Position numbers and translations under genes: made by a program. A stretch of 64,000 nt of DNA from Aliarcobacter cryaerophilus (GTDB taxonomy: Bacteria; Campylobacterota; Campylobacteria; Campylobacterales; Arcobacteraceae): NCBI RefSeq assembly GCF_014352935.1, contig NZ_CP060694.1:1674001-1738000 (forward strand), in the 5' to 3' direction. The notes under the pieces are model-generated. The model did not search any database. It saw only the letters and a program-made list of their open reading frames with translations, and was not told the origin of the DNA. Shown here piece by piece: positions 56,221 to 64,000 of this stretch (the stretch's first letter is position 1; every line of letters starts with the position of its first letter).

Positions 56221-57429
56221 ATGAATATAGATTTTAAAGAACTGGCAAATAAATATCAAACACCATATTATGTTTATGATTTTGATCATATTACAAACCA
56301 ATATACACAATTAAAAGAGTCTTTTAGAGCAAGAAAATCTTTAATAGCTTATGCAGTTAAAGCAAATTCAAATTTAAGTGTAATAAAACATTTAGCAAAC
56401 CTAGGTGCTGGTGCTGATTGCGTTAGTATTGGAGAGGTAAAAAGAGCTTTAAAAGCAGGAATTCCTTCATACAAAATAATATTTTCAGGTGTTGGGAAAA
56501 GTGATGATGAAATAAAAGAGGCTTTAAATCTTGATATTTTACTAATAAATGTTGAAAGTGCTGAAGAGCTAAATAGAGTTGAAACTATTTCAAAAGAATT
56601 AAATAAAGTTGCAAGAATCTCTATAAGGGTAAATCCAAATATTGATCCAAAAACTCATCCTTATATATCAACTGGACTTCATGAAAATAAATTTGGAGTA
56701 GATATTGATACAGCAAAAAGAATGTATATCCAATGTAAAAATAGTGAATCTTTAGAACCAACTGGAATTCATTGTCATATTGGATCTCAACTTACTCAAC
56801 TTCAACCAATAAAAGATGCTATAAAAATAGTTGCTGATTTAGTTAGAAATTTAAAAGCTATAAAAATTGAACTATCTTTCATGGACGTTGGTGGAGGATT
56901 AGGAATAGTATATAAGGATGAAACATTAATTGATACATATGAATATACTCAATCAATTTTAGATGTTATGTTTGGGCTTGATTTAACAGTTATTTGTGAA
57001 CCTGGAAGATTTATAGTTGGAAATTCTGGAGTTTTTGTAACAAAAGTTTTATATGAAAAAGTAAATGGAAATAAAAGATTTATTATAGTTGATGGTGCTA
57101 TGAATGATTTAATAAGACCTGCTTTATACAATGCTTATCATAGAATTGAAGTTTTAAATGACAATAAAGAGTTTAGTGATTGTAATCTTGTAGGTCCTGT
57201 TTGCGAAAGTGGAGATTTTTTTGCAAAAAATATAGAACTACCAAAAACTAATCATAATGATTTAATTGCAATTTATAGTGCTGGAGCTTATGGTTTTACA
57301 ATGGCTAGTAACTATAATACAAGAGGAAGAGTAGCAGAAATCGCTGTTGAAAATGGAGTTGATAGATTAATTAGAAGAAGAGAAACTTTTGAAGATTTAA
57401 TTGCTTTAGAAGAAGAGTTTATAAAATAA
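56221..57429 (+). CDS. lysA: diaminopimelate decarboxylase
   Basis: 402 residues. PLP enzyme of lysine synthesis; Lys in AYAVKANSN binds PLP, HCHIGSQ and MDVGGGLG are fold-type III motifs, and GPVCESGDFFAK carries the catalytic Cys. First of a close lysA-pheA-hisC-dxs run (10, 13 and 9 base gaps). Codon start ATG with AATAGGA before it. Confidence 0.95.
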   Translation: MNIDFKELANKYQTPYYVYDFDHITNQYTQLKESFRARKSLIAYAVKANSNLSVIKHLANLGAGADCVSIGEVKRALKAGIPSYKIIFSGVGKSDDEIKEALNLDILLINVESAEELNRVETISKELNKVARISIRVNPNIDPKTHPYISTGLHENKFGVDIDTAKRMYIQCKNSESLEPTGIHCHIGSQLTQLQPIKDAIKIVADLVRNLKAIKIELSFMDVGGGLGIVYKDETLIDTYEYTQSILDVMFGLDLTVICEPGRFIVGNSGVFVTKVLYEKVNGNKRFIIVDGAMNDLIRPALYNAYHRIEVLNDNKEFSDCNLVGPVCESGDFFAKNIELPKTNHNDLIAIYSAGAYGFTMASNYNTRGRVAEIAVENGVDRLIRRRETFEDLIALEEEFIK

Positions 57430-57439
57430 GGTAAATTTT

Positions 57440-58519
57440 ATGTCAAATGAAGATGGATTATTAGAACTAAGAGAACAATTAGATAGTATAGATAATAAAA
57501 TTCTAGACCTTCTAAATGATAGAATGAAATTAGTTCATAAAGTAGGAGCCTTAAAAGCAAAAAGTGGTGGAGCTATTTATAGGCCAGATAGAGAAAAAGC
57601 AATTATTGACCGACTTGAAAAAATAAATCAAGACAAAAATGGTTTTTTAAATAGAAGTGCAATTGAAGCTCTTTTTTTAGAGATTTTTGCAATATCAAGA
57701 AATATAGAGTTACCTGAAAATATTGGCTATTTAGGTCCTCAAGGAAGCTTTACACATCAAGCAGCTGAGAGTAGATTTGGGGCAATGAGCTCTTATGTTT
57801 CAATTAGTTCTATAAAAGGAATTTTCAAAGAGTTAGAGTCTAAAAAAATCAAATTTGGAGTTGTTCCAATAGAAAATTCTTCAAATGGTATAGTAAACGA
57901 TACAATAAATGGTTTTACAAATTTCAACTCAAAAATAGTTGCTGAAGTTATATTAAATATTCATCACACACTTGCAACAACTTGTGATAAAATTTCTGAT
58001 ATTAAAAAAATATATTCAAAAGATATAGCATTTGATCAATGTAGAAAGTTTTTAACAAATTTTGGACTTGACGAAGTTGAACTTATTCCTGTAGAATCAA
58101 CAACAAAAGCTGCAAAACTTGCAGCAAATGAACCAAATAGTGCAGCAATTTGTGCGCATGTTGCTGCAAAACTTTATAATCTTCCAATCTTATTTGAAAA
58201 TATAGAAGATAAAGACAACAATAAAACAAGATTTTTTATCTTAAGTGATTTTGAAAATAGTCCAAGTGGAAATGATAAAACTTCTATTTTAGTAAATCTT
58301 CCTGATGAACAAGGTGTTTTGGTAAGATTTTTAAATGATTTTAATAATGCAGGAATAAATTTAACAAAAATAAAATCGCATATTGTTGAAGGAAACTCTA
58401 TATTTTTTATAGACTTTGATGGACACAAAGATGATGAAAACATTAAAAAAGTTCTTGAAAAACATAAATCTAGTATTAAAGTTTTAGGCTCTTATGTAAA
58501 AGAGATAAAAGATATTTAA
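57440..58519 (+). CDS. pheA: chorismate mutase/prephenate dehydratase
   Basis: 359 residues in three parts: chorismate mutase (about 1-90, [19 protein letters not shown]), prephenate dehydratase (about 95-275, [34 protein letters not shown]) and a C-terminal ACT domain that should bind phenylalanine as feedback inhibitor. It leads to phenylpyruvate. Confidence 0.94.
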   Translation: MSNEDGLLELREQLDSIDNKILDLLNDRMKLVHKVGALKAKSGGAIYRPDREKAIIDRLEKINQDKNGFLNRSAIEALFLEIFAISRNIELPENIGYLGPQGSFTHQAAESRFGAMSSYVSISSIKGIFKELESKKIKFGVVPIENSSNGIVNDTINGFTNFNSKIVAEVILNIHHTLATTCDKISDIKKIYSKDIAFDQCRKFLTNFGLDEVELIPVESTTKAAKLAANEPNSAAICAHVAAKLYNLPILFENIEDKDNNKTRFFILSDFENSPSGNDKTSILVNLPDEQGVLVRFLNDFNNAGINLTKIKSHIVEGNSIFFIDFDGHKDDENIKKVLEKHKSSIKVLGSYVKEIKDI

Positions 58520-58532
58520 AAGGAAAATAAAA

Positions 58533-59636
58533 ATGAAATTCAATGAAGTATTAAAAAATTTATCAACTTATGAAGCTGGGAAACCAATAGAATTAGTTGT
58601 AAGAGAGTATGGAATAGATCCAAAAGAGGTTGTAAAACTAGCTTCAAATGAAAACCCATATGGAACAAGTCCAAAAGTTGTTGCAAAAATTGAGACTCTT
58701 GCAAAAAATATGTATTTATATCCAGATGATTCTATGTTTGAATTAAAAGAAGCATTAGCGAATAAATTTAAACTTGAAAGTAAAAATGTAATTATTGGTT
58801 CAGGAAGTGATCAAATTTTAGAATTTTGTATTCATGCAAAATGTAAAGATAAATCAAATGTATTAATGGCTAAAACAACTTTTGCTATGTATGAAATTTA
58901 TGCAAAGCAAGTTGGTGCAAATATTATAAAAACTGAAAGTAGCCAACACAATTTAAAAGAGTTTTCTGACCTTTATAAAAAACATGGTGCTGATGTAATT
59001 TTTCTTTGCATTCCAAACAATCCTTTAGGAGAGTGCTTAGACAAAGATGAAGTTTATGATTTTTTAAAAACTATTGATGAAGATACATTAGTTGTAGTTG
59101 ACGGTGCTTATCAAGAGTATGCAAGTTTTAAAGATGAGAAAAAAAGAATTTGTCCAAAAGATTTAATCGAAAAATTCCCAAATACTATATATTTAGGTAC
59201 TTTTTCAAAAGCTTATGCCCTTGGGGGAATGAGAGTTGGATATGGTTTAGCTAAAGAAGATATTATTTCAACTTTTTATAAAATTAGAGCTCCTTTTAAT
59301 ATCACAACATTAAGTTTAGCAGCAGCTATTGAAGCTTTAAAAGATGAAGAGTTTGTAAAAGATTGTATAGAAAAAAACTTTATTGAAATGAAAAGATATG
59401 AAAAATATTGTCAAGATAATGGTTTTGAATATATTCCTTCATATACAAATTTTATTACAATTTTATTGAAAAATTTTATATCAAAAACTGTAGCTCAAAA
59501 ACTTCTTGAAAAAGGTATGATTGTTCGAGATTTAACTGGTTATGGATTAAATGCAATTAGAATAACTATTGGAACAAATGAACAAAATACAAAACTATTT
59601 AAACTTTTGGATGAAGTTTTAGAAGAGTTAAAATAG
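58533..59636 (+). CDS. hisC: histidinol-phosphate aminotransferase
   Basis: 367 residues, fold-type I PLP enzyme. [23 protein letters not shown] and the PLP Lys in [17 protein letters not shown]. Next to pheA, the same enzyme may also act on aromatic amino acids, as is known for several HisC/AroJ types; this is inference from context. Confidence 0.92.
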   Translation: MKFNEVLKNLSTYEAGKPIELVVREYGIDPKEVVKLASNENPYGTSPKVVAKIETLAKNMYLYPDDSMFELKEALANKFKLESKNVIIGSGSDQILEFCIHAKCKDKSNVLMAKTTFAMYEIYAKQVGANIIKTESSQHNLKEFSDLYKKHGADVIFLCIPNNPLGECLDKDEVYDFLKTIDEDTLVVVDGAYQEYASFKDEKKRICPKDLIEKFPNTIYLGTFSKAYALGGMRVGYGLAKEDIISTFYKIRAPFNITTLSLAAAIEALKDEEFVKDCIEKNFIEMKRYEKYCQDNGFEYIPSYTNFITILLKNFISKTVAQKLLEKGMIVRDLTGYGLNAIRITIGTNEQNTKLFKLLDEVLEELK

Positions 59637-59645
59637 AGTTTAGTG

Positions 59646-61448
59646 ATGCAAATAAAAGGAAAATCATTAAAAGAGTTAGATGAGTTATCTTCTAAAATAC
59701 GAGAGAGAATTATTGATGTTGTTTCAAGAAAAGGTGGACATTTTTCTTCAACTTTAGGTGCAGTTGAATTAACTATTGCAATGCATTATGTTTTTAATGT
59801 AGAAAATGACCCATTTATTTTTGATGTTTCACATCAATGTTATCCTCATAAACTTCTAACACAAAGATGGGAAGAGTTTGAAACTATTAGACAATTTGGT
59901 GGTTTAAGTGGTTTTACAAAACCAAATGAGAATAAAGCTGATTATTTCGTAGCTGGACATAGTTCAACTTCAATTTCTCTTGCTGTTGGAGCAGCAAAAG
60001 CTATAAAACTAAAAGGTGAAAATAGAGTCCCAGTTGTTATGATAGGTGATGGTTCTATGAGTGCTGGAATGGTGTATGAAGCTCTAAATGAATTAGGAGA
60101 TTTAAAACTTCCAGTTGTAATAATTCTAAATGATAATGAAATGAGTATAGCAAAACCAATAGGTGCGATTTCAAAATATCTATCAAAACTTTTAGCTGGA
60201 AAATTTTATCAAAGTTTTAAAACAAGTGTTGATAAATTTATACGTAACAATATGCCAGAAGGTACAACATATCTAGCAAAAAGAGTTGAAAACTCTTTTA
60301 AATTAATAACTCCTGGAATTTTATTTGAAGAGATGGGAATTGATTATATTGGTCCTATTGATGGGCATGATATTGAAGAGATTATTGAAGTTTTAGAAAT
60401 TGCCAAATCTATGAATAAACCTGTAATTGTTCATGCAAGAACAGTAAAAGGAAAGGGGTATAAAATTGCTGAAGGACAACATGAACATTGGCATGGAGTT
60501 GGACCTTTTAACGTTGAAGATGGTGAATTTATAAAAAAAGGTGTAGAAAAAAGTGCTACGGCAGTTTTTTCAGATGCACTTTTTAATTTAGCTTCTAAAT
60601 ATGAAAATATTGTTGGTGTAACTGCTGCCATGCCAAGTGGAACTGGTATGGATAAATTAATAAAAGAGTTTCCTTCTCGTTTTTGGGATGTAGCAATTGC
60701 TGAACAACATGCAATTACTTCAATGGCTGCAATGGCAAAAGAAGGATTTAAACCATTTGTTACAATATACTCTACATTTTTACAAAGAGGTTTTGACCAG
60801 ATTATTCATGATGTTTGTATTATGAATCTACCTGTTATATTTGCTATGGATAGGGCTGGAATTGTTGGAAATGATGGTGAAACACATCAAGGAGCTTTTG
60901 ATATTAGTTTTTTAAGATTTATCCCAAATATGGTTTTATTTGCTCCAAGAGATAATGAAACATTGGAATACTCTCTAGAGTTTGCTTATACTTTAAATAG
61001 TCCTTGTGCTATTAGATATCCAAGAGGTGCATTTTCTAAACTTGATTTTAAAGCTTCAAAATTTGAATTAGGAAAATCAGAATTACTTAAAAATGGTAGT
61101 TCCAATAAACTCTTTATTGGATATGGAAGTGGTGTAGCAAAAGCAATTGAAGTTGAAAAATTACATAAAGAAGATATTGCTATTTTAGATTTAAGATTTG
61201 TAAAACCATTAGATATTGATACTTTAGTACTTTTATCAAAAAAATATGACTCTTGGTATATTTTTAGTGACTCATGTAAACAAGGTGGAGTTTTAAGTGC
61301 TATACTAGAAGCATTAAGTGCAAAAAACATTACAAATATATCTTTAAAATCTTTTGAATATGAAGATAGTTTTATAGAACATGGGGATACAAAAAGAGTT
61401 GAAGAATCATTACAACTTTTACCAACACAACTAGTAAATCTAATTTAA
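59646..61448 (+). CDS. dxs: 1-deoxy-D-xylulose-5-phosphate synthase
   Basis: 600 residues. Thiamine-diphosphate enzyme and first step of the MEP isoprenoid pathway. Motifs GDGSMSAGMVYEALN (TPP/Mg binding), GPIDGHD and DRAGIVGNDGETHQGAFD. The frame opens at GTG 59643, next to ATG 59646, which I take with AGAG 7 bases before. Last gene of the lysA run. Confidence 0.95.
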   Translation: MQIKGKSLKELDELSSKIRERIIDVVSRKGGHFSSTLGAVELTIAMHYVFNVENDPFIFDVSHQCYPHKLLTQRWEEFETIRQFGGLSGFTKPNENKADYFVAGHSSTSISLAVGAAKAIKLKGENRVPVVMIGDGSMSAGMVYEALNELGDLKLPVVIILNDNEMSIAKPIGAISKYLSKLLAGKFYQSFKTSVDKFIRNNMPEGTTYLAKRVENSFKLITPGILFEEMGIDYIGPIDGHDIEEIIEVLEIAKSMNKPVIVHARTVKGKGYKIAEGQHEHWHGVGPFNVEDGEFIKKGVEKSATAVFSDALFNLASKYENIVGVTAAMPSGTGMDKLIKEFPSRFWDVAIAEQHAITSMAAMAKEGFKPFVTIYSTFLQRGFDQIIHDVCIMNLPVIFAMDRAGIVGNDGETHQGAFDISFLRFIPNMVLFAPRDNETLEYSLEFAYTLNSPCAIRYPRGAFSKLDFKASKFELGKSELLKNGSSNKLFIGYGSGVAKAIEVEKLHKEDIAILDLRFVKPLDIDTLVLLSKKYDSWYIFSDSCKQGGVLSAILEALSAKNITNISLKSFEYEDSFIEHGDTKRVEESLQLLPTQLVNLI

Positions 61449-61575
61449 AACAAGACAAAATCTATCTTGTATTATAAGTTAAAATTATAATATTTTTTCA
61501 AAAAAACTATAAATTTAACTTTCATTTAATAATTTTTATCCTAAGATTTATTAAATCATTTAGGAGGATTTTATT

Positions 61576-62598
61576 ATGAAACTACAAATTTCTTTAGCAC
61601 TACTTTTAGGTGCAAGTACACTTTTTGCAAATGAATCTTTGATTACAAAAGCAAAAAATGCAGGTTTGGAAGCTATTCCTTCAAATAAACAGGTTTTAAT
61701 GAAACTTATTGATGATCCAAAAGATCCAATTACAGATTCAAAAGTTGAGCTTGGGAAAAAGCTATATTTTGATCCAAGACTTTCAAGAAGTAATCTTATT
61801 TCATGTAACACATGTCATAACTTAGCTCTTGGTGGAGCGGATACAGTTCCAGCAGCAATAGGTCATGGTTGGACGGCAAACCCACACCACTTAAACTCTC
61901 CAACAGTTTATAACTCAGTATTTTTTAAAGCACAGTTTTGGGATGGAAGAAGTCCTCATTTAGCTGATCAAGCTGCTGGTCCTATTCAAGCAGGTCCAGA
62001 AATGGCTGCACCTCCAGCGCTTGTTGTTGAGAGAATTAACTCGATTCCAGCTTATGTTGAAGAGTTTAAAAAAGCATATGGTAAAGATGTAAAAGTTGAT
62101 TTTGATAAAATCACAGGAGCAATTGCTACATTTGAAAAAACTTTAGTTACTCCATCAAGATTTGATAAATTCTTAAATGGTGATACTAAAGCTTTAACTA
62201 AAGAGGAGCAAGAGGGTTTAACTACATTTTTAAACAAAGGTTGTACAGCTTGTCATACGGGAATTGCTCTTGGTGGAACAATGCAACCATTTCAAGTTGC
62301 AAATCAATATAAATTTATAACTGTTGGTGATTTTAAAGGTGATGAAAACGGTATGGTTAAAACTCCAACTCTTAGAAATATTACTGAAACTGCACCTTAT
62401 TTCCACAATGGACAAATTTGGTCACTTGCTGATGCAGTAAAAGAGATGGGTTCTGTACAGTTGGGAATTAATATATCAGATGATGATGCAGCTAAAATTG
62501 TAACATTTTTAAAAGCACTAAAAGGTACTAAACCAACTATTACTTATCCACAACTTCCAGAATCAACAGATTCTACTCCAAAACCATCATTTGATTAA
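61576..62598 (+). CDS. dihaem cytochrome c peroxidase
   Basis: 340 residues, signal peptide (1-18, ending LFANE). Two haem c motifs: Cys77-Asn-Thr-Cys80-His81 and Cys223-Thr-Ala-Cys226-His227, with the RSPHLADQA and FHNGQIWSLADAV segments of the CcpA/MauG family. It reduces hydrogen peroxide in the periplasm with electrons from cytochrome c. GGAGG stands before the ATG. Confidence 0.94.
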   Translation: MKLQISLALLLGASTLFANESLITKAKNAGLEAIPSNKQVLMKLIDDPKDPITDSKVELGKKLYFDPRLSRSNLISCNTCHNLALGGADTVPAAIGHGWTANPHHLNSPTVYNSVFFKAQFWDGRSPHLADQAAGPIQAGPEMAAPPALVVERINSIPAYVEEFKKAYGKDVKVDFDKITGAIATFEKTLVTPSRFDKFLNGDTKALTKEEQEGLTTFLNKGCTACHTGIALGGTMQPFQVANQYKFITVGDFKGDENGMVKTPTLRNITETAPYFHNGQIWSLADAVKEMGSVQLGINISDDDAAKIVTFLKALKGTKPTITYPQLPESTDSTPKPSFD

Positions 62599-62599
62599 T

Positions 62600-62625
62600 A
62601 AAATTAGGGCATAAGCCCTAATTTT
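62600..62625 (+). terminator. terminator of the peroxidase gene
   Basis: AAAATTAGGGC-ATAA-GCCCTAATTTT, an 11-bp perfect stem just after the stop. Confidence 0.8.
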
Positions 62626-62649
62626 AACCTTTTACTTAACTATAAACAA

Positions 62650-62684
62650 ATCCTTTTAAGAGTAAAATCCACTTTTAAAAGGAT
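62650..62684 (+). promoter_or_regulatory. inverted repeat covering the MFS ribosome site
   Basis: ATCCTTTTAA (62650-62659) pairs with TTAAAAGGAT (62675-62684), whose AAGGA is the Shine-Dalgarno of the next gene. Confidence 0.4.
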
Positions 62685-62689
62685 ATTAT

Positions 62690-63832
62690 TTGAAAAGTAA
62701 TTTGTTAATTATTATTTATGGTCTTATTGTTACAATGTCTGTTATGTATGCAACACAACCGCTTCAGCCGCTTCTTGCATCAAAATTTAATATATCTATT
62801 ATTGAAGCTTCACAATTTACAGCAGTTATTCTATTTTTTCTAGCAGTTGCTCCAATAATTTATGGATATATTTTAGAAAAAGTAAATGCAAAGAAAATGT
62901 TAATAAATGCTTCAATAGTTTTGCTTATTACAAATATTTTATTAGGATTGTCTCAAAATTATGAACTATTTTTATTTTTTAGAGTTTGTGAAGCGCTAGT
63001 AATTCCAGCTATTCTAACATCTTTAATGAGTATTTTGGCAAATATAGATAATGAAAATATAAAATTTAATATGTCTATTTATGTTGCAGGAACAGTTTTT
63101 GGAGGACTAGTAGGAAGAATTTTTTCTGGATTTATTGCTACTACTTTTTCATACGAATATGTATTTTATTCTCTATCTGTTGCAATACTTATCTCTATTT
63201 TATTAATAAGAAAATTAGATTTTAACGGGGATGCAAATATTATAAAACCAAGAATTTCAGATGTTATAAATATATTAAAAGATAAAAGATTTTTAATAAT
63301 CTACTTCATAATGTTTTTTGTATTTTTTGTATTTTCTGGAGTTTTAAATGTTTTACCATTTCGTGCAAAAGAGATATCAAATAATGTTTCAGAGTTTCAA
63401 ATTGCCCTTTTATATTTGGGATATGGTATGGGAATTTTGGTATCTCTTACATCAAAAAAGATTGTATCATTTTTTAAAGGTGAAATAAATACAATATTTA
63501 TTGCTATTATTTTTTATATCTTTTCAATTATTTTTTTATTAAATGAAAATATTTTATATCTATTCATATTTTTATTTTTAGTTTGTATAGGGATGTTTAC
63601 AACTCATACAGTTAGTACTCAACTTGCAAACTCAATGAAAAGTTCACAAAAATCACTTACATCTGGAATGTATCTTACTTTTTACTATTTAGGAGGAGCA
63701 AGTGGTTCAATTATACCTTCATATATTTACAAGGCTTTTGGTTGGAATATTATGCTAACTATTTTTATATTTTTAATTATTATTGTAGCATTAGTTGTTT
63801 TTTTTAATAGAAAATTATTTAAAACTATTTGA
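62690..63832 (+). CDS. MFS transporter
   Basis: 380 residues with about 12 membrane helices. The early segment TQPLQPLLASKFNI and the loop YGYILEKVNAKK (after the second helix) are like drug/arabinose-type major facilitator efflux proteins. The substrate is unknown. The start is TTG 62690 with AAAAGGA before it. Its 3' end overlaps the convergent maf-like gene by 18 bases. Confidence 0.85.
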   Translation: MKSNLLIIIYGLIVTMSVMYATQPLQPLLASKFNISIIEASQFTAVILFFLAVAPIIYGYILEKVNAKKMLINASIVLLITNILLGLSQNYELFLFFRVCEALVIPAILTSLMSILANIDNENIKFNMSIYVAGTVFGGLVGRIFSGFIATTFSYEYVFYSLSVAILISILLIRKLDFNGDANIIKPRISDVINILKDKRFLIIYFIMFFVFFVFSGVLNVLPFRAKEISNNVSEFQIALLYLGYGMGILVSLTSKKIVSFFKGEINTIFIAIIFYIFSIIFLLNENILYLFIFLFLVCIGMFTTHTVSTQLANSMKSSQKSLTSGMYLTFYYLGGASGSIIPSYIYKAFGWNIMLTIFIFLIIIVALVVFFNRKLFKTI

Positions 63833-64000
63833 ATTTAAAAATGGAATTAATTTTTCTATACTAAGACCCATAGCTGTACTTTCCAAGCCTTTTACACTTT
63901 GTATATATGGTTTACAAAAACCTTCAACCATAATTGCACCTGCTTTTCCAAAACATTCTCCGCTCTTTAAATACTCTTCCATATCTTTTTTATTAAATTC
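63815..64000 (-). CDS. Maf-like nucleotide pyrophosphatase, 3' part
   Basis: 61 codons before the stop are visible; the start lies beyond the right edge. YLKSGECFGKAGAIMVEGF and the ending SIEKLIPFL match the C-terminal half of Maf/YhdE/YceF house-cleaning pyrophosphatases. It reads toward the MFS gene and overlaps its stop. Confidence 0.75.
   Translation of the reverse strand, partial: EFNKKDMEEYLKSGECFGKAGAIMVEGFCKPYIQSVKGLESTAMGLSIEKLIPFLNSNSFK

Overview
The window is AT-rich, single-chromosome-style bacterial DNA that fits the genus Arcobacter/Aliarcobacter (Campylobacterota). The reasons are the ArsS-like histidine kinase with its OmpR-type regulator, the fused chorismate mutase/prephenate dehydratase, the standalone purS and purQ, the TTG starts and the general low-GC codon use. 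I infer the genus from protein character only; there is no rRNA gene in the window.

Left chromosomal part (1-13356): the 5' part of purF, then dapB, trxB and trxA on the minus strand, alaS on the plus strand, small envelope genes, a two-component system, an HtrA-type protease and ilvD. It ends in a tRNA-Leu/Ser/Cys cluster behind a near-consensus promoter.

Accessory element (13362-37153, about 23.8 kb): a foreign element sits in the 3' end of tRNA-Cys. A 26-bp copy of the tRNA end is repeated at 37128-37153. Next to the tRNA lie a P4-type tyrosine integrase, an unknown gene, an AlpA/Xis-like small DNA-binding protein, a probable divergent archaeo-eukaryotic-type primase and a VapE-type helicase. 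A cluster of AGTTGAGA repeats beside an AT-only stretch follows directly and looks like the element's origin. This core resembles phage satellites and phage-inducible islands. The cargo is largely defence-like. It includes a 543-residue PIN-like protein whose membrane C-terminus lies in the -1 frame behind an A AAA AAG slippery heptamer, and a serine recombinase. A GIY-YIG-like gene is split by an IS21-family element with a clean 7-bp target duplication. A restriction-modification locus combines a MutH/Sau3AI-type nuclease, a C5 methyltransferase with a long C-terminal extension, a GHKL ATPase and a small partner. Near the right end are exported proteins: an LprI-like protein, a zinc amidase and two unknown proteins.

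Right chromosomal part (37154-64000): a Lys/Glu-rich lipoprotein, a MacB/LolD-like ABC system with a CPFC membrane protein, dksA-truD, a YfgM/BamB-like pair, ctpA, purC-purS-purQ, plsC, crcB, tandem tatA genes, argS, nadD-rsfS, the gap-pgk-tpiA-fabI operon, the lysA-pheA-hisC-dxs run, a dihaem cytochrome c peroxidase, an MFS transporter and the 3' part of a maf-like gene. These are ordinary housekeeping genes. The items of most interest are the probable frameshifted PIN-membrane gene, the possible iteron origin, the R-M locus with its GHKL ATPase and the paired integrase-arm-like repeats.
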